Source: Ahrensia sp.
GTDB lineage: Bacteria > Pseudomonadota > Alphaproteobacteria > Rhizobiales > Rhizobiaceae
Reading direction: 5' to 3'
NCBI GenBank assembly: GCA_028817895.1
Contig: JAPPOQ010000005.1
Span: 1-64,000, forward strand
Length of the DNA: 64,000 bases
Shown here in pieces: positions 16,806-25,746 of the stretch (within the stretch, counting starts at the first letter, position 1; the number at the start of each line of letters is the position of its first letter). Below the pieces are notes generated by a model. The model ran no database searches and was not told where the DNA came from. It saw only the letters and a program-made list of their open reading frames with translations. Both the position numbers and the translations under genes were made by a program.

Positions 16806-17264
16806 TCATATGGGCAGCCCCTTGTCATCCTTGACGGTCGTCAAAACGATCTCGGAGCGCACCTGAGCCACCTGAGGGTGCGGCAGCAACTCCCTGTGAA
16901 CAAACTCAGCAAAATCGGCCAAGGTGCGGGTTTCGATGTGCAGCACATAGTCGGCATCGCCGGAAACCGACCATGCTGTGCGTACGATACCATGTCGCTC
17001 CAGAAAGCGAGCAAAGGCGGCAGCGGTGTCCTCACCATGCGAACGCAGATTGACCCGTGTGATCGCCCGCAAGCCAAAACCAAGCGCCTGTGGATCAAGT
17101 TTCGCACCATAGCCGCTGATCAGCCCCAATTTCTCGAGGGCAGTACGGCGCCTTGAAACCTGCGATGCCGAGAGGTGAATTTGTTCACCGATCTTCGCAT
17201 GCGTTTGGTCGGAATCGGCCTGAAGCGCTCTCAGAATTGCAACATCAAAGCGATCAATGCTCAT
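16806..17264 (-). CDS. Lrp/AsnC-family transcriptional regulator
   Basis: A regulator of about 152 residues. The N-terminal AsnC-type helix-turn-helix is in residues 1-60 (recognition segment LSASQVSRRRTALEKLGLI) and the C-terminal RAM ligand-binding domain contains VSGDADYVLHIET. The ATG at 17264 gives MSIDRFD; a GTG at 17273 adds three residues. It is divergent from hppD across about 130 bp, an arrangement common in alphaproteobacteria, where this regulator is thought to control tyrosine/phenylalanine catabolism. An aromatic amino acid is the likely effector, by inference. Confidence 0.93.
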   Translation of the reverse strand: MSIDRFDVAILRALQADSDQTHAKIGEQIHLSASQVSRRRTALEKLGLISGYGAKLDPQALGFGLRAITRVNLRSHGEDTAAAFARFLERHGIVRTAWSVSGDADYVLHIETRTLADFAEFVHRELLPHPQVAQVRSEIVLTTVKDDKGLPI

Positions 17265-17393
17265 CGAGTGCACATAATCTATATTTTCTGCAAAGCCTGT
17301 GCATCACGATGATTGCGCTGAGCGATAAACGCAACCCCATTGCGAGGCGGTTCGTTCATAAGATTGCAGGCCATCAACGCAAGGACATGAACA

Positions 17394-18503
17394 ATGGGAC
17401 CGTTTCCGCATGACGCACCAAAGGCGCAGATCACGCCTGCCAATCCAGCGGGCACGGATGGGTTCGAATTTGTTGAATTTGCACATCCTGAGCCGGAAAA
17501 GCTGCGCGAATTGTTTGCCAAGATGGGCTATGTTCACACGGCGACACACAAGACCAAACGGATTGAGCTTTGGCAGCAGGGTGACATCACCTATGTCATC
17601 AATGACGAACTGGGCAGCCATGCGCGTCAGTTTGTTGACGAACACGGCCCGTGCGCGCCCTCCATGGCCTGGCGGGTTGCCGATGCAGACCACGCATTGC
17701 GTCACGCTGTGTCGAAGGGCGCCGATGAGTTCGTTGGCCCCGGAAAGACCATGGATGTTCCCGCCATTGTGGGAATTGGAGGATCGCTGATTTATTTCAT
17801 CGACACGTATTACGAGGCCTCTCCTTACAATGAAGAGTTCAACTGGCAACGCAACGCCCATCCGGAAGGGCTGGGATTCCATTATCTCGACCACCTCACC
17901 CACAACGTCCACAAAGGAAATATGGATGTGTGGTTCAAATTCTACGGTGACATCTTCAACTTCCGTGAAATCCGCTTCTTCGACATTGAAGGCCAATATA
18001 CCGGCCTGTTCTCACGCGCGCTTACCTCTCCTTGCGGGCGCATTCGCATTCCCATCAACGAGGATCGCGGTGAAAAAGGGCAGATCGTCGAATATTTGAA
18101 GCGCTACAATGGCGAGGGTATTCAGCACATCGCTGTTGGTGCTCGCGACATCTATGAATCAGTCGATGCCATCGCCGAACGCGGCATCACCTTCATGCCC
18201 GCCCCACCAAAGGCCTATTACAACATGAGCAAAGAGCGTGTGACCGGGCATCGGGAGCCGCTTGATCGCATGATGAAACACGGCATTCTCATTGATGGCG
18301 AGGGCGTGGTAGATGTTGAGGGCAAACCGGGCGGCGAAACCCGCATTCTGTTGCAAATCTTCTCCAAGACGGTGATTGGTCCCATCTTTTTTGAGTTCAT
18401 CGAGCGCAAGGGCGATGACGGTTTCGGTGAGGGCAACTTCAAGGCCCTGTTCGAATCCATCGAGCAAGACCAGATCAGCCGCGGCGTTCTCGAAACCAGC
18501 TGA
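17394..18503 (+). CDS. hppD: 4-hydroxyphenylpyruvate dioxygenase
   Basis: A 369-residue non-heme Fe(II) dioxygenase that converts 4-hydroxyphenylpyruvate to homogentisate in tyrosine degradation. It has two vicinal-oxygen-chelate domains. The iron facial triad is identifiable as His167 (LDHLT), His245 (IQHIAVG) and Glu334 (FFEFIERKG). Length is normal for bacterial HPPD (350-380). The start has AAGGA eight bases upstream. It is divergent from the Lrp-family gene. Homogentisate dioxygenase and fumarylacetoacetase genes are not adjacent; the FAH-family gene at 25747-26451 is of a different subtype. Confidence 0.96.
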   Translation: MGPFPHDAPKAQITPANPAGTDGFEFVEFAHPEPEKLRELFAKMGYVHTATHKTKRIELWQQGDITYVINDELGSHARQFVDEHGPCAPSMAWRVADADHALRHAVSKGADEFVGPGKTMDVPAIVGIGGSLIYFIDTYYEASPYNEEFNWQRNAHPEGLGFHYLDHLTHNVHKGNMDVWFKFYGDIFNFREIRFFDIEGQYTGLFSRALTSPCGRIRIPINEDRGEKGQIVEYLKRYNGEGIQHIAVGARDIYESVDAIAERGITFMPAPPKAYYNMSKERVTGHREPLDRMMKHGILIDGEGVVDVEGKPGGETRILLQIFSKTVIGPIFFEFIERKGDDGFGEGNFKALFESIEQDQISRGVLETS

Positions 18504-18573
18504 TCAGCCTTCACGCCGTGATCAAATTCTGCCACATGAACGCATTGGTGTGCGTGAGTGGTCGCGTTCGAAT

Positions 18574-19746
18574 ATGGTGTCAGCAAAGAACATGACGGCT
18601 CTCTTTGCGGTCAACGATTTGGCCTATTTTCGAGCGCACCGTCAGCCACTTGCCGAAGCGTTGGTTGATCGCGGCTATCGCGTCATCTTGCTGGCTGATC
18701 CGGCGCGCGTGGAGCCTGTTTTGGACGGCGACCCCTGGGAGCTTCGGCCCGTCTCTGTCGAGCGGCACCGTTTGAATATCGTCAAGGATGCAAAACTCGC
18801 TTTGGCGATCGCAAAGCTGGTGCGAAACGAGAAGCCCGATCTGCTTCATTTGCTGACCATCAAGCCGGTGCTCTTTGGCGCACTCGCCACTGCGTGGATT
18901 GTTTCCACGCAGCAACGTCGTTCCCTCAAATCCGTTTGGACATTTCCCGGACTTGGAACCCTTTTTGCCGGTTCATCTTCTCCGGCAAAACGAAGATTTG
19001 TGGAATTTGCCCTCAAGCTTTGCGCCAAGCGCCTGAAACCCGTTGTAACCACCGAGAACACGGCCGACAGTCGCCGCCTCGCCAATGGTGCGCTGCTGGG
19101 AACCGGCATTGCGCCATCAACGCTGAATGGAACGGGTCTCGATTTGGAACACTTTCGTCCCGCACAATGCAGCGCGAAAAAAGGTATGCTGGTCTTCGGC
19201 CTTGCCGCGCGTTTGCTGAAAGCGAAGGGCGTAGGAGCCTTTCTCCATGCTGCCGAAGTTTTGTCAGGCAAGGCCAAGTTTGTACTGGCCGGTCTGCCAG
19301 CACCTGGCAATCCTGATGCTTTCCCGTTGGATCAAATCCACAAAGCGGTTTCGCGGGGCCATGTCGAGTTTCATGAAGGCGTTTCGCAAAGGCAGATGCC
19401 GAGCCTTCTCAGATCAATTGACGTGTTTTGCCTGCCCACCACCTATCCGGAGGGGCTCCCGCGCTCTTTGATAGAGGCGGCTGCCTGCGGATGTGCCCTG
19501 ATCGCAACCGATCAGGAGAGCATAAAAAGGCTGGTCGAAGAGGACAAAACCGGCTGGTTGATTGGCGCTGATCAGACGCTGGCCGCGCAGCTGGCCAAGC
19601 GGTGCGAGAACGCCATCGCCAACCCGGACAAGGCAAGAGCGATGGGTAAGGCGGCGTCCGTTCATATTCGAGGGCTCGGCGTGAGCGACCAGGACGTCAT
19701 CAATCAGTTCCTGACCCTTTATGGGTTGGAGACAAATCCATCATGA
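18574..19746 (+). CDS. Glycosyltransferase family 4 (polysaccharide assembly)
   Basis: A cytosolic GT-B glycosyltransferase of about 390 residues. The N-terminal acceptor domain begins ALFAVNDLAYFRAHR. The C-terminal domain contains the GT4 signature YPEGLPRSLIEAAACG with the EX7E-type acidic residues. The ATG at 18574 or 18592 is the probable start; neither has a strong ribosome-binding site, and an upstream extension runs back inside hppD. Its stop overlaps the polymerase-like gene by 4 bp. It probably adds a sugar to a lipid-linked intermediate of an exopolysaccharide or O-antigen-like glycan. Confidence 0.87.
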   Translation: MVSAKNMTALFAVNDLAYFRAHRQPLAEALVDRGYRVILLADPARVEPVLDGDPWELRPVSVERHRLNIVKDAKLALAIAKLVRNEKPDLLHLLTIKPVLFGALATAWIVSTQQRRSLKSVWTFPGLGTLFAGSSSPAKRRFVEFALKLCAKRLKPVVTTENTADSRRLANGALLGTGIAPSTLNGTGLDLEHFRPAQCSAKKGMLVFGLAARLLKAKGVGAFLHAAEVLSGKAKFVLAGLPAPGNPDAFPLDQIHKAVSRGHVEFHEGVSQRQMPSLLRSIDVFCLPTTYPEGLPRSLIEAAACGCALIATDQESIKRLVEEDKTGWLIGADQTLAAQLAKRCENAIANPDKARAMGKAASVHIRGLGVSDQDVINQFLTLYGLETNPS

Positions 19747-20987
19747 GGCTGGATTTGCCGAGACGGGAGACGCTTTTTGCCGAGTCGGGGCGCAATTGGC
19801 TCGCTTTGATCCTCTTTGTCATTTGGCCACTGCTTCAGATCGCATTGCCGCGAACATTGCCTCTGTTTTTCGGGATTGCGCTTTTGACGTTGTGCAGCTT
19901 TGCTCTGATCGCTCGGTTACGCGGAGAACCGGACCGCTTTGCGCAGGGCTACTGGTCGTTCAACCCACGCGATCCCTTGCTCCTGCTGGGCCTTCTCTAT
20001 CTGACACTGATGGCTGTTTCGCTATCGTGGTCTCCGATGCCCGAACGCGGGATCAAAGACATCGCAGTCCTGTTCGGCGCCCTCATAATTGGGCGCTTGT
20101 TCGTGCTCGAGCTGGCCAGAACGAGGCTGCTTTCGGCAACGATCTTTGCGGTCATTGCGCTGTCGATTGGCGCATTGGCTATGATTGCCGAGACCTGGGG
20201 CATCAGCAGCTTTCACGATGCGCTTCTGGACACCAACTTCATCTATGACCTCAATCGTAACGCTGCCTGGCTTGTTCTGCTGGGATGCGCAGCATTGGCG
20301 GCATTGCATGCCGGTCGTCACATGGTGATCGCAGTAGCTGTCGCTACGATGGTCTTGTTTGCCATTTTCAGTGGCGAGGGCGAGGCAGCAAAGCTGGGTG
20401 CTTTGCTTGCGATCGCTGCGATGGTCGTTGCGACCTACGCCCCGACATTGATCAAACCGCTTGTCGGCTTGATGGCGCTTGCTGTGCTGATGATGCCGCT
20501 ATTGTCGGCTTCTCTGGCCAAAACCGACGGCACCCTGCGGATACCAATTCCAGAAGCGGCCAATGCGCAACATCGAGTGGCGTTGTGGCAGGACTATTCG
20601 CAACTGGCTTTGCAGCGACCTGTCTTGGGCTGGGGTGTAAAAGGTGATCGCATGCTTGGGGAATCCGGGCTTGCTTCGCGGCGCGCAGGCGAACTTGGTT
20701 TCGGGGATGAAACGACATCGCCGCACAATATTGCGTTGGAGATATGGGTTAACCAAGGAGTAGTCGGAATCGCAATCGTCATCAACATGTTGCTTGTACT
20801 GGCGTGGAGAATATGCGAATTGCCAAACTGGCCGCGCGCTTCCGCTTTTGCAATGTTGACGGCGGCATTTGCTGTATCGATGACCGGCAGTTCCTTTTAT
20901 CAAACTTGGTGGATAGCGACTATCGCCAGCAGTATTGTTATGTGGCACTGTCTTGCGAGGAGACGGGAGCCACGCAGTACCGAGTAG
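19743..20987 (+). CDS. O-antigen ligase/polymerase-family membrane protein (Wzy_C)
   Basis: A 414-residue inner-membrane protein with about ten hydrophobic segments. A large hydrophilic loop near residues 255-320 contains RVALWQDYSQLALQRPVLGWG, read as HRVALW then RPVLGWGVKGDR. The typical HNIALEIWVNQG segment follows. These features fit the Wzy_C (O-antigen ligase/polymerase) family. It starts within the stop of the preceding GT4 gene (ATGA). With GT4 and the sugar phosphotransferase downstream it forms a minimal repeat-unit assembly set. No flippase, chain-length regulator or export gene is next to it. Confidence 0.85.
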   Translation: MRLDLPRRETLFAESGRNWLALILFVIWPLLQIALPRTLPLFFGIALLTLCSFALIARLRGEPDRFAQGYWSFNPRDPLLLLGLLYLTLMAVSLSWSPMPERGIKDIAVLFGALIIGRLFVLELARTRLLSATIFAVIALSIGALAMIAETWGISSFHDALLDTNFIYDLNRNAAWLVLLGCAALAALHAGRHMVIAVAVATMVLFAIFSGEGEAAKLGALLAIAAMVVATYAPTLIKPLVGLMALAVLMMPLLSASLAKTDGTLRIPIPEAANAQHRVALWQDYSQLALQRPVLGWGVKGDRMLGESGLASRRAGELGFGDETTSPHNIALEIWVNQGVVGIAIVINMLLVLAWRICELPNWPRASAFAMLTAAFAVSMTGSSFYQTWWIATIASSIVMWHCLARRREPRSTE

Positions 20988-21016
20988 GGCCATGACAGTC
21001 AACAAAAGGGGAACCA

Positions 21017-22171
21017 GTGGTGCCAGAAATTGAGGCACCGTTTCTGTTCACCCAGATTGTCCTGGCCGCAATTTTCTGCGTTTGGTCGGTCTATGCTGGC
21101 GTGAGCATCCGAAGGCTGCCAACCGTGGCTCGATATGAAGCGTTTTTGCTGTATTGCTGCATGACGGCTCCCATCGTTGGCGTAGCAGGGTTGGCTGATC
21201 TGAACTGGATCGTCTTGCTCGTTCTGATGTTTCTGTGTTGGCCGCCATCGGTCATGTATGCAGACCGCCAGTTGAGAATCGGCGTGTTGGGTCGCGCTGG
21301 ATATTTTCGTCTTCTCGCACGCCATTCAGGCAGTGTTGAAGTGATACGCGATCTTGATGACCTTTCGCGCATTGAGGTTCTGGTTGTGACCCCGGAACAG
21401 CTCGACGAATTGTCAAATCACGAAGGTTCTCATGGAGAGCTTTACAAGGCGGTCGTTACCAATGAGGTCGATGTCAGATTGTTGGCGGATTATCTTGAAC
21501 ACTCATTCGGCTGCTCCAATGTCGGAAAGCCTCTGAAAGAAACTGCGGCAAACCTTTATCGGTTCACGATGTTTGAGCTGGCCAAGCTGATCACGGAAAA
21601 GGTGATTGCCGTAACTTTGCTCATCACCCTCTCCCCTCTGTTTCTAGTGGTCGCGCTTCTCATCTGGGGTATTGACGGACGACCACTAATTTACAGGCAG
21701 CCTCGCCTCGGACGTGGCGGAAAACCCTTCAAGATCTTGAAGTTTCGAACCATGCAGGACCTTGAAGAGGAAGATAGACCACAAATTACACGGCTCGGTG
21801 GCTATTTGCGCTATTTTCACCTGGACGAACTCCCGCAGCTCATCAACATTCTGCGCGGTGAAATGGCATTTGTCGGGCCGCGCCCGGAGTGGGTTTTGCT
21901 GACCGATGATGCCCAAGCGCCAGAAGACTATTGGCTCCGATTGGCCGTGAAACCAGGTCTGACCGGGTGGGCACAGGTCAATTACAAGCCAACCTACACG
22001 AAACGGATGCGCGAACGGAAACTCGGTTACGATGTCTATTACATCAACAATCGAACCTTCTTCATGGTCTCCCTCATCTGGATGCGCACATTGTGGATGT
22101 TGTTCCTGGCACTGTTTGGCAAGGCAAGGGGCCGCAGCCTGGACGAAAGCCGCGATCCGAAGTCGCAATAG
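21017..22171 (+). CDS. Undecaprenyl-phosphate sugar phosphotransferase (bacterial sugar transferase)
   Basis: A 384-residue membrane enzyme that transfers a sugar-1-phosphate to undecaprenyl phosphate, initiating polysaccharide synthesis. The C-terminal PF02397 domain (about residue 190 onward) has a membrane-embedded helix, then KILKFRTM, the LDELPQLINILRGEM segment, GPRPEW and KPGLTGWAQVNY. The N-terminal part has about three hydrophobic helices and a soluble linker, fewer than the full WbaP/EpsE layout. It starts with GTG at 21017 after AAAGGGG, 29 bp after the polymerase-like gene. Confidence 0.92.
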   Translation: MVPEIEAPFLFTQIVLAAIFCVWSVYAGVSIRRLPTVARYEAFLLYCCMTAPIVGVAGLADLNWIVLLVLMFLCWPPSVMYADRQLRIGVLGRAGYFRLLARHSGSVEVIRDLDDLSRIEVLVVTPEQLDELSNHEGSHGELYKAVVTNEVDVRLLADYLEHSFGCSNVGKPLKETAANLYRFTMFELAKLITEKVIAVTLLITLSPLFLVVALLIWGIDGRPLIYRQPRLGRGGKPFKILKFRTMQDLEEEDRPQITRLGGYLRYFHLDELPQLINILRGEMAFVGPRPEWVLLTDDAQAPEDYWLRLAVKPGLTGWAQVNYKPTYTKRMRERKLGYDVYYINNRTFFMVSLIWMRTLWMLFLALFGKARGRSLDESRDPKSQ

Positions 22172-22189
22172 ACTCGACGTCTCAAACGC

Positions 22190-22251
22190 TGAACTGAAAG
22201 GGCGCAGCGCACTTGCCAGCGATTGCGCGTGGTGTAGGACCCTTCAATTCA
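22190..22251. repeat. Inverted repeat after the polysaccharide genes
   Basis: TGAACTGAAAGGG (22190-22202) is complementary, with one bulge and one mismatch, to CCCTTCAATTCA (22240-22251). The enclosed 37 bases are GC-rich and can pair further. There is no T tract, so a terminator role is only possible. It fills the 102-bp gap before the mscS-like gene. Confidence 0.35.
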
Positions 22252-22273
22252 GTCAGATCAAATCGATTCGGGC

Positions 22274-23161
22274 ATGGAAGAGACTTTGCAAAAGCCGGTC
22301 CGCGCGATCGGTCAAAAACTGAACAACACACAGCTGGCCGCCGAAACACTCGTTCGACAGGCGATTGAGGTGACGACGGAGTACGCCTTTTCGGTCCTGG
22401 GCGCCATCATCCTTATCTTTGTTGGCTTTTTTCTGGCCGGGATTGTTTCGCGGGGAGTTCGCCGTTCCCTGCAACGCTTGCGACATGTCGATATCACGCT
22501 TGCAAGCTTCCTTTCCAACATCGTCAAATATGCGATCTGGATCCTCGTCTTCGTCATGGTGCTGGGACAGTTTGGCGTTCAGACAACATCCATCATCGCT
22601 GTGCTGGGTGCGGCAGGCCTTGCAATTGGCCTCGCCCTGCAGGGAACGTTGGCCAATATCGCTGCTGGCATCATGCTGCTGATTCTGCGCCCCTTTCGCG
22701 TCGGGGAGTACATAGACGCGAACGGCATCACAGGAACCGTGGAGGAGATCGGCCTGTTCACCACCGAGTTGAAAATGGTGGACGGTCTGTTCGTCATGGC
22801 TCCCAACAATCAGCTTTGGAACTCGTCGATCGTAAACTATTCAAGACATCCCACGCGGCGTTTCGAGATTATCGTTGGCATCGATTACGACGACTCGATG
22901 CAGGAAGCGCGCAACATTCTCATGGACATGGCAACCAGCGACGAACGGGTGCTGGACAATCCAGCCCCACAAACCTTCGTCGCAAACCTGGGAGATTCAT
23001 CGGTTGATGTGGGTCTTCGCGTCTGGACCAAAACGTCTAACTACCTAGCCTTGTCGTGGGACCTGACAGAAGCGGCCAAACAACGCTTTGATGAAAACGG
23101 TATCACTATTCCCTATCCACGCCGCGAGCTCATACGACGCCGCGACAAGGAACCGGACTGA
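22274..23161 (+). CDS. Small-conductance mechanosensitive channel (MscS family)
   Basis: A 295-residue inner-membrane channel, close to the E. coli MscS length of 286. Three hydrophobic helices lie in about residues 35-145. The third is the pore helix, with small residues in VLGAAGLAIGLALQGTLAN. The cytoplasmic beta domain follows, with FRVGEYIDANGITGTVEEI, then a C-terminal alpha/beta domain. It releases solutes on hypo-osmotic shock. It ends four bases before the convergent aminotransferase gene. Confidence 0.93.
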   Translation: MEETLQKPVRAIGQKLNNTQLAAETLVRQAIEVTTEYAFSVLGAIILIFVGFFLAGIVSRGVRRSLQRLRHVDITLASFLSNIVKYAIWILVFVMVLGQFGVQTTSIIAVLGAAGLAIGLALQGTLANIAAGIMLLILRPFRVGEYIDANGITGTVEEIGLFTTELKMVDGLFVMAPNNQLWNSSIVNYSRHPTRRFEIIVGIDYDDSMQEARNILMDMATSDERVLDNPAPQTFVANLGDSSVDVGLRVWTKTSNYLALSWDLTEAAKQRFDENGITIPYPRRELIRRRDKEPD

Positions 23162-23165
23162 ACCG

Positions 23166-24332
23166 TCAAGACGCCATAGCAACCATCCGTTGCGCCGCTT
23201 CAAGCAGCCTGTCTTCTGGAACAGTGAGGCTCAAACGGACAAAACTGGCAGCTTGCGTTCCAAAAGACGTGCCGGGCATCACGCTCACACCATTTTCCAG
23301 CAAGCGCCGGGCAAAGGCCTCCCCGTCCAGTCCTGTCGCGCTGACATCAACAAGCATGAACATGCCCGCCTGCGGTTTCAATGGCTTCAGCACCGATCGT
23401 TCAAATGCTTTCATCAGCGTCGTTATGCGCTTTTGATAGGCGGCAGCCATTTGCGCACCAACCGTTCCTGGATGGTCGAGCGCATGCACCGTCATGTCTG
23501 CGATGAAAGGTTGATTGCCAAACAGCAGTGCTTCTGAAAGCGGCTGAATCCTGTCCATCACCCAGGGCGGACCGGCAGCCCAGCCCGAACGAAAGCCTGG
23601 CGCGGCGTGTGATTTCGATATGGATGACACGGTTATGGTGTGATCGGCGAGAGCTGCCTCGTCAAAAGGTGATGCAAACAGATGCCCGTAGATCAGCGTC
23701 TCGTAGACCTCGTCGCTGATGATCCACAGACCGTGCTCTCGACAAACAGAACCGATTTCAGAAACGGCCTCCCTGCTCAGTACCGCTCCGGTTGGATTGT
23801 GCGGATTGTTCAGCAGAAGTACCTTTGCGTTCGGAACCATGGCATCGCGCAGCTGATCTGCGGTTAGGCGAAAGCCATTGGCTGCATCCATCGGCACAGG
23901 AACGAAGTCCGCACCGGTCATGCGCACCACGCCCTCATAGGTCGCGTAGTTGGGATCAGGCACCAGCACAGCGTCTCCAGCCTCAACGAGACCCTGCATC
24001 ACGATGGCCAGCGCAGCCTGCGTTCCAGGAAATGCCAAAAAATGTGCGGGCGAAATATCGCGTCCAGTTCGTGCTGAGTATTTTCGTGCCAGTGCTTCCA
24101 GAAGCGCAGGCTCTCCCTTGCCAACGGAGTAGCGCGTGCGACCACTTCTCATTGCCTGTTCAGCGATGCCGATGAGGTCGGTTGCCATTGGAAGATCCGG
24201 TTCGCCAATGGTGAGTTCTATGAAATCCGGGTCTTTCAGCGCGCGCTGACGACCCATGAAATGTACCGCCCAGCGCTGTGTTCCGAGCGCCGCGACACGG
24301 TTGAGAACGGATGCTGTTGCCAACTCAGCCAT
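23166..24332 (-). CDS. Class I/II pyridoxal-phosphate aminotransferase
   Basis: A 388-residue fold-type I aminotransferase of the aspartate/aromatic aminotransferase group. Visible motifs are the substrate segment FIELTIGEPD, NNPHNPTG, the PLP-binding DEVYETL, and the Schiff-base Lys in SSISKSHAAPGFRSGW. The start at 24332 (MAELATA) overlaps the upstream decarboxylase stop by eight bases; a longer in-frame extension has no support. It is the last gene of a three-gene operon with the FAH-family and decarboxylase genes, so it probably acts on an amino acid or amine-derived keto acid in the same pathway. Confidence 0.9.
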   Translation of the reverse strand: MAELATASVLNRVAALGTQRWAVHFMGRQRALKDPDFIELTIGEPDLPMATDLIGIAEQAMRSGRTRYSVGKGEPALLEALARKYSARTGRDISPAHFLAFPGTQAALAIVMQGLVEAGDAVLVPDPNYATYEGVVRMTGADFVPVPMDAANGFRLTADQLRDAMVPNAKVLLLNNPHNPTGAVLSREAVSEIGSVCREHGLWIISDEVYETLIYGHLFASPFDEAALADHTITVSSISKSHAAPGFRSGWAAGPPWVMDRIQPLSEALLFGNQPFIADMTVHALDHPGTVGAQMAAAYQKRITTLMKAFERSVLKPLKPQAGMFMLVDVSATGLDGEAFARRLLENGVSVMPGTSFGTQAASFVRLSLTVPEDRLLEAAQRMVAMAS

Positions 24333-25743
24333 GCATGCCTCGCGCCGTTTCGATGATCGCATTGAAGGCGATATCGATATCTTCTTCGCGCATGTCGAAC
24401 TGACCTGCAACGAAGCGTATTGCGACCTGCCCGTCATGATCAGTTTGCGTCAGATAGATGCGACCATCATCGTTGATCGCATCGGTCAGTGCGAGATTGT
24501 GGGCGTCGAGGTCACCTGCACTTTCGGGCACATGGCGGAAGGAGAAGAGGGACAGAACCGGTTCCGTAACGATCTGGAAACCCGGATCGGCCCGAAGCCT
24601 TTCGGCCAGCGCTTGTGACCAGGCCACATGGTTTCGAATGCGGTCGCGCAGGTCTTCAAGCCCATAAAAGCGAAGCAGGAACCAAACCTTCAACGCGCGG
24701 AAACGACGACCAAGCTGCACAGACCATTCGGAAAAATTGACGATGTCGTCCTTGCCTCGGGTCTTTAGATAGGAAGGCTTGATCGCCATGGTTCGGGTCA
24801 GCGTTTCCGGGTCGCGCACCAGATGCAGGGAACACTCCATCGGTGCGCCAAGCCATTTGTGTGGATTGAGCACGATGGAGTCAGCGCGTTCTGCTCCGGA
24901 CCACAAAGGTCGGAACTCCTCGCAAATCATCGCCGAGCCCGCCCATGCGGCATCGAGATGCGTGTAGAGACCTTCCGCCTCTGCCACATCACAGATTGCG
25001 GCAACATCATCGGTCGCGCCAACAGATGTTCCACCAACGCAAATGACGATCCCGGCAGGCTGCAATCCGGCTGCCCGATCATTGGCGATGGCGCTCTTGA
25101 GTGCGTCGACATCCATGGCAAAATGCGGTCCAGGCCCAGTGGGTATCTTGACCAGATTGTCCTGCCCCAATCCGGCGATCCAAAGCGCCTTGTCGATGGA
25201 TGTGTGTGTCCTTCCCGAGGCGTAAATGCGCAAGGGTGCCTTGCCAAAAAGGCCTTCCTTGTTGCCCGAAAAGCCGAGCGCTCTCTCGCGCATGGTGAGC
25301 ACAGCGCAAAGTGTGGCGGAGGATGCGGTATCCTGAAACACGCCGGAAAAGGCGTCCGGCAATCCAACGGCTTGACGCAACCAGTCCGTCATTTTCATCT
25401 CAAGCTCGGTTGCTGCAGGCGAAGTTTGCCACAGCATGCATTGTGCGGCGAAGGACGTTGCAAGCTGCTCGGCAAGCTGTGCGGCTGGCGCGGCGTTCGA
25501 CTGGAAGTAAGCAAAGAACCGGGGATGCTGCCAATGGGTCATCGCGTCGGGAATGACGCTTTCAAAGTCGTCGAATATGGCCTCCATTGGCTCGCCCTGT
25601 TCCGGTGCATGCGCACCAATTTGCGCTGCAACCGCACCGGGTTTCACCATTGGGCGCACTGGTCTGTCGGCTATGCCCTCAAGATAGTCTGCGCCCCAAT
25701 CGGCAGCCTTGTGCGACCAGGCGCGGTAATCGAAGTCCCGCAT
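24325..25743 (-). CDS. Group II PLP-dependent amino acid decarboxylase
   Basis: A 472-residue enzyme of the aromatic-L-amino-acid/glutamate decarboxylase family, normal length. The opening substrate segment contains HPRFFAYFQSNA. The PLP-stacking region and HLDAAWAG (residues 262-269) are present, and the Schiff-base lysine is Lys296 in LNPHKWLGAP. It produces an amine and CO2 from an amino acid, probably aromatic, given the length and motif spacing. It begins three bases after the FAH-family stop and overlaps the aminotransferase start. Confidence 0.92.
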   Translation of the reverse strand: MRDFDYRAWSHKAADWGADYLEGIADRPVRPMVKPGAVAAQIGAHAPEQGEPMEAIFDDFESVIPDAMTHWQHPRFFAYFQSNAAPAAQLAEQLATSFAAQCMLWQTSPAATELEMKMTDWLRQAVGLPDAFSGVFQDTASSATLCAVLTMRERALGFSGNKEGLFGKAPLRIYASGRTHTSIDKALWIAGLGQDNLVKIPTGPGPHFAMDVDALKSAIANDRAAGLQPAGIVICVGGTSVGATDDVAAICDVAEAEGLYTHLDAAWAGSAMICEEFRPLWSGAERADSIVLNPHKWLGAPMECSLHLVRDPETLTRTMAIKPSYLKTRGKDDIVNFSEWSVQLGRRFRALKVWFLLRFYGLEDLRDRIRNHVAWSQALAERLRADPGFQIVTEPVLSLFSFRHVPESAGDLDAHNLALTDAINDDGRIYLTQTDHDGQVAIRFVAGQFDMREEDIDIAFNAIIETARGMHG

Positions 25744-25746
25744 CGC

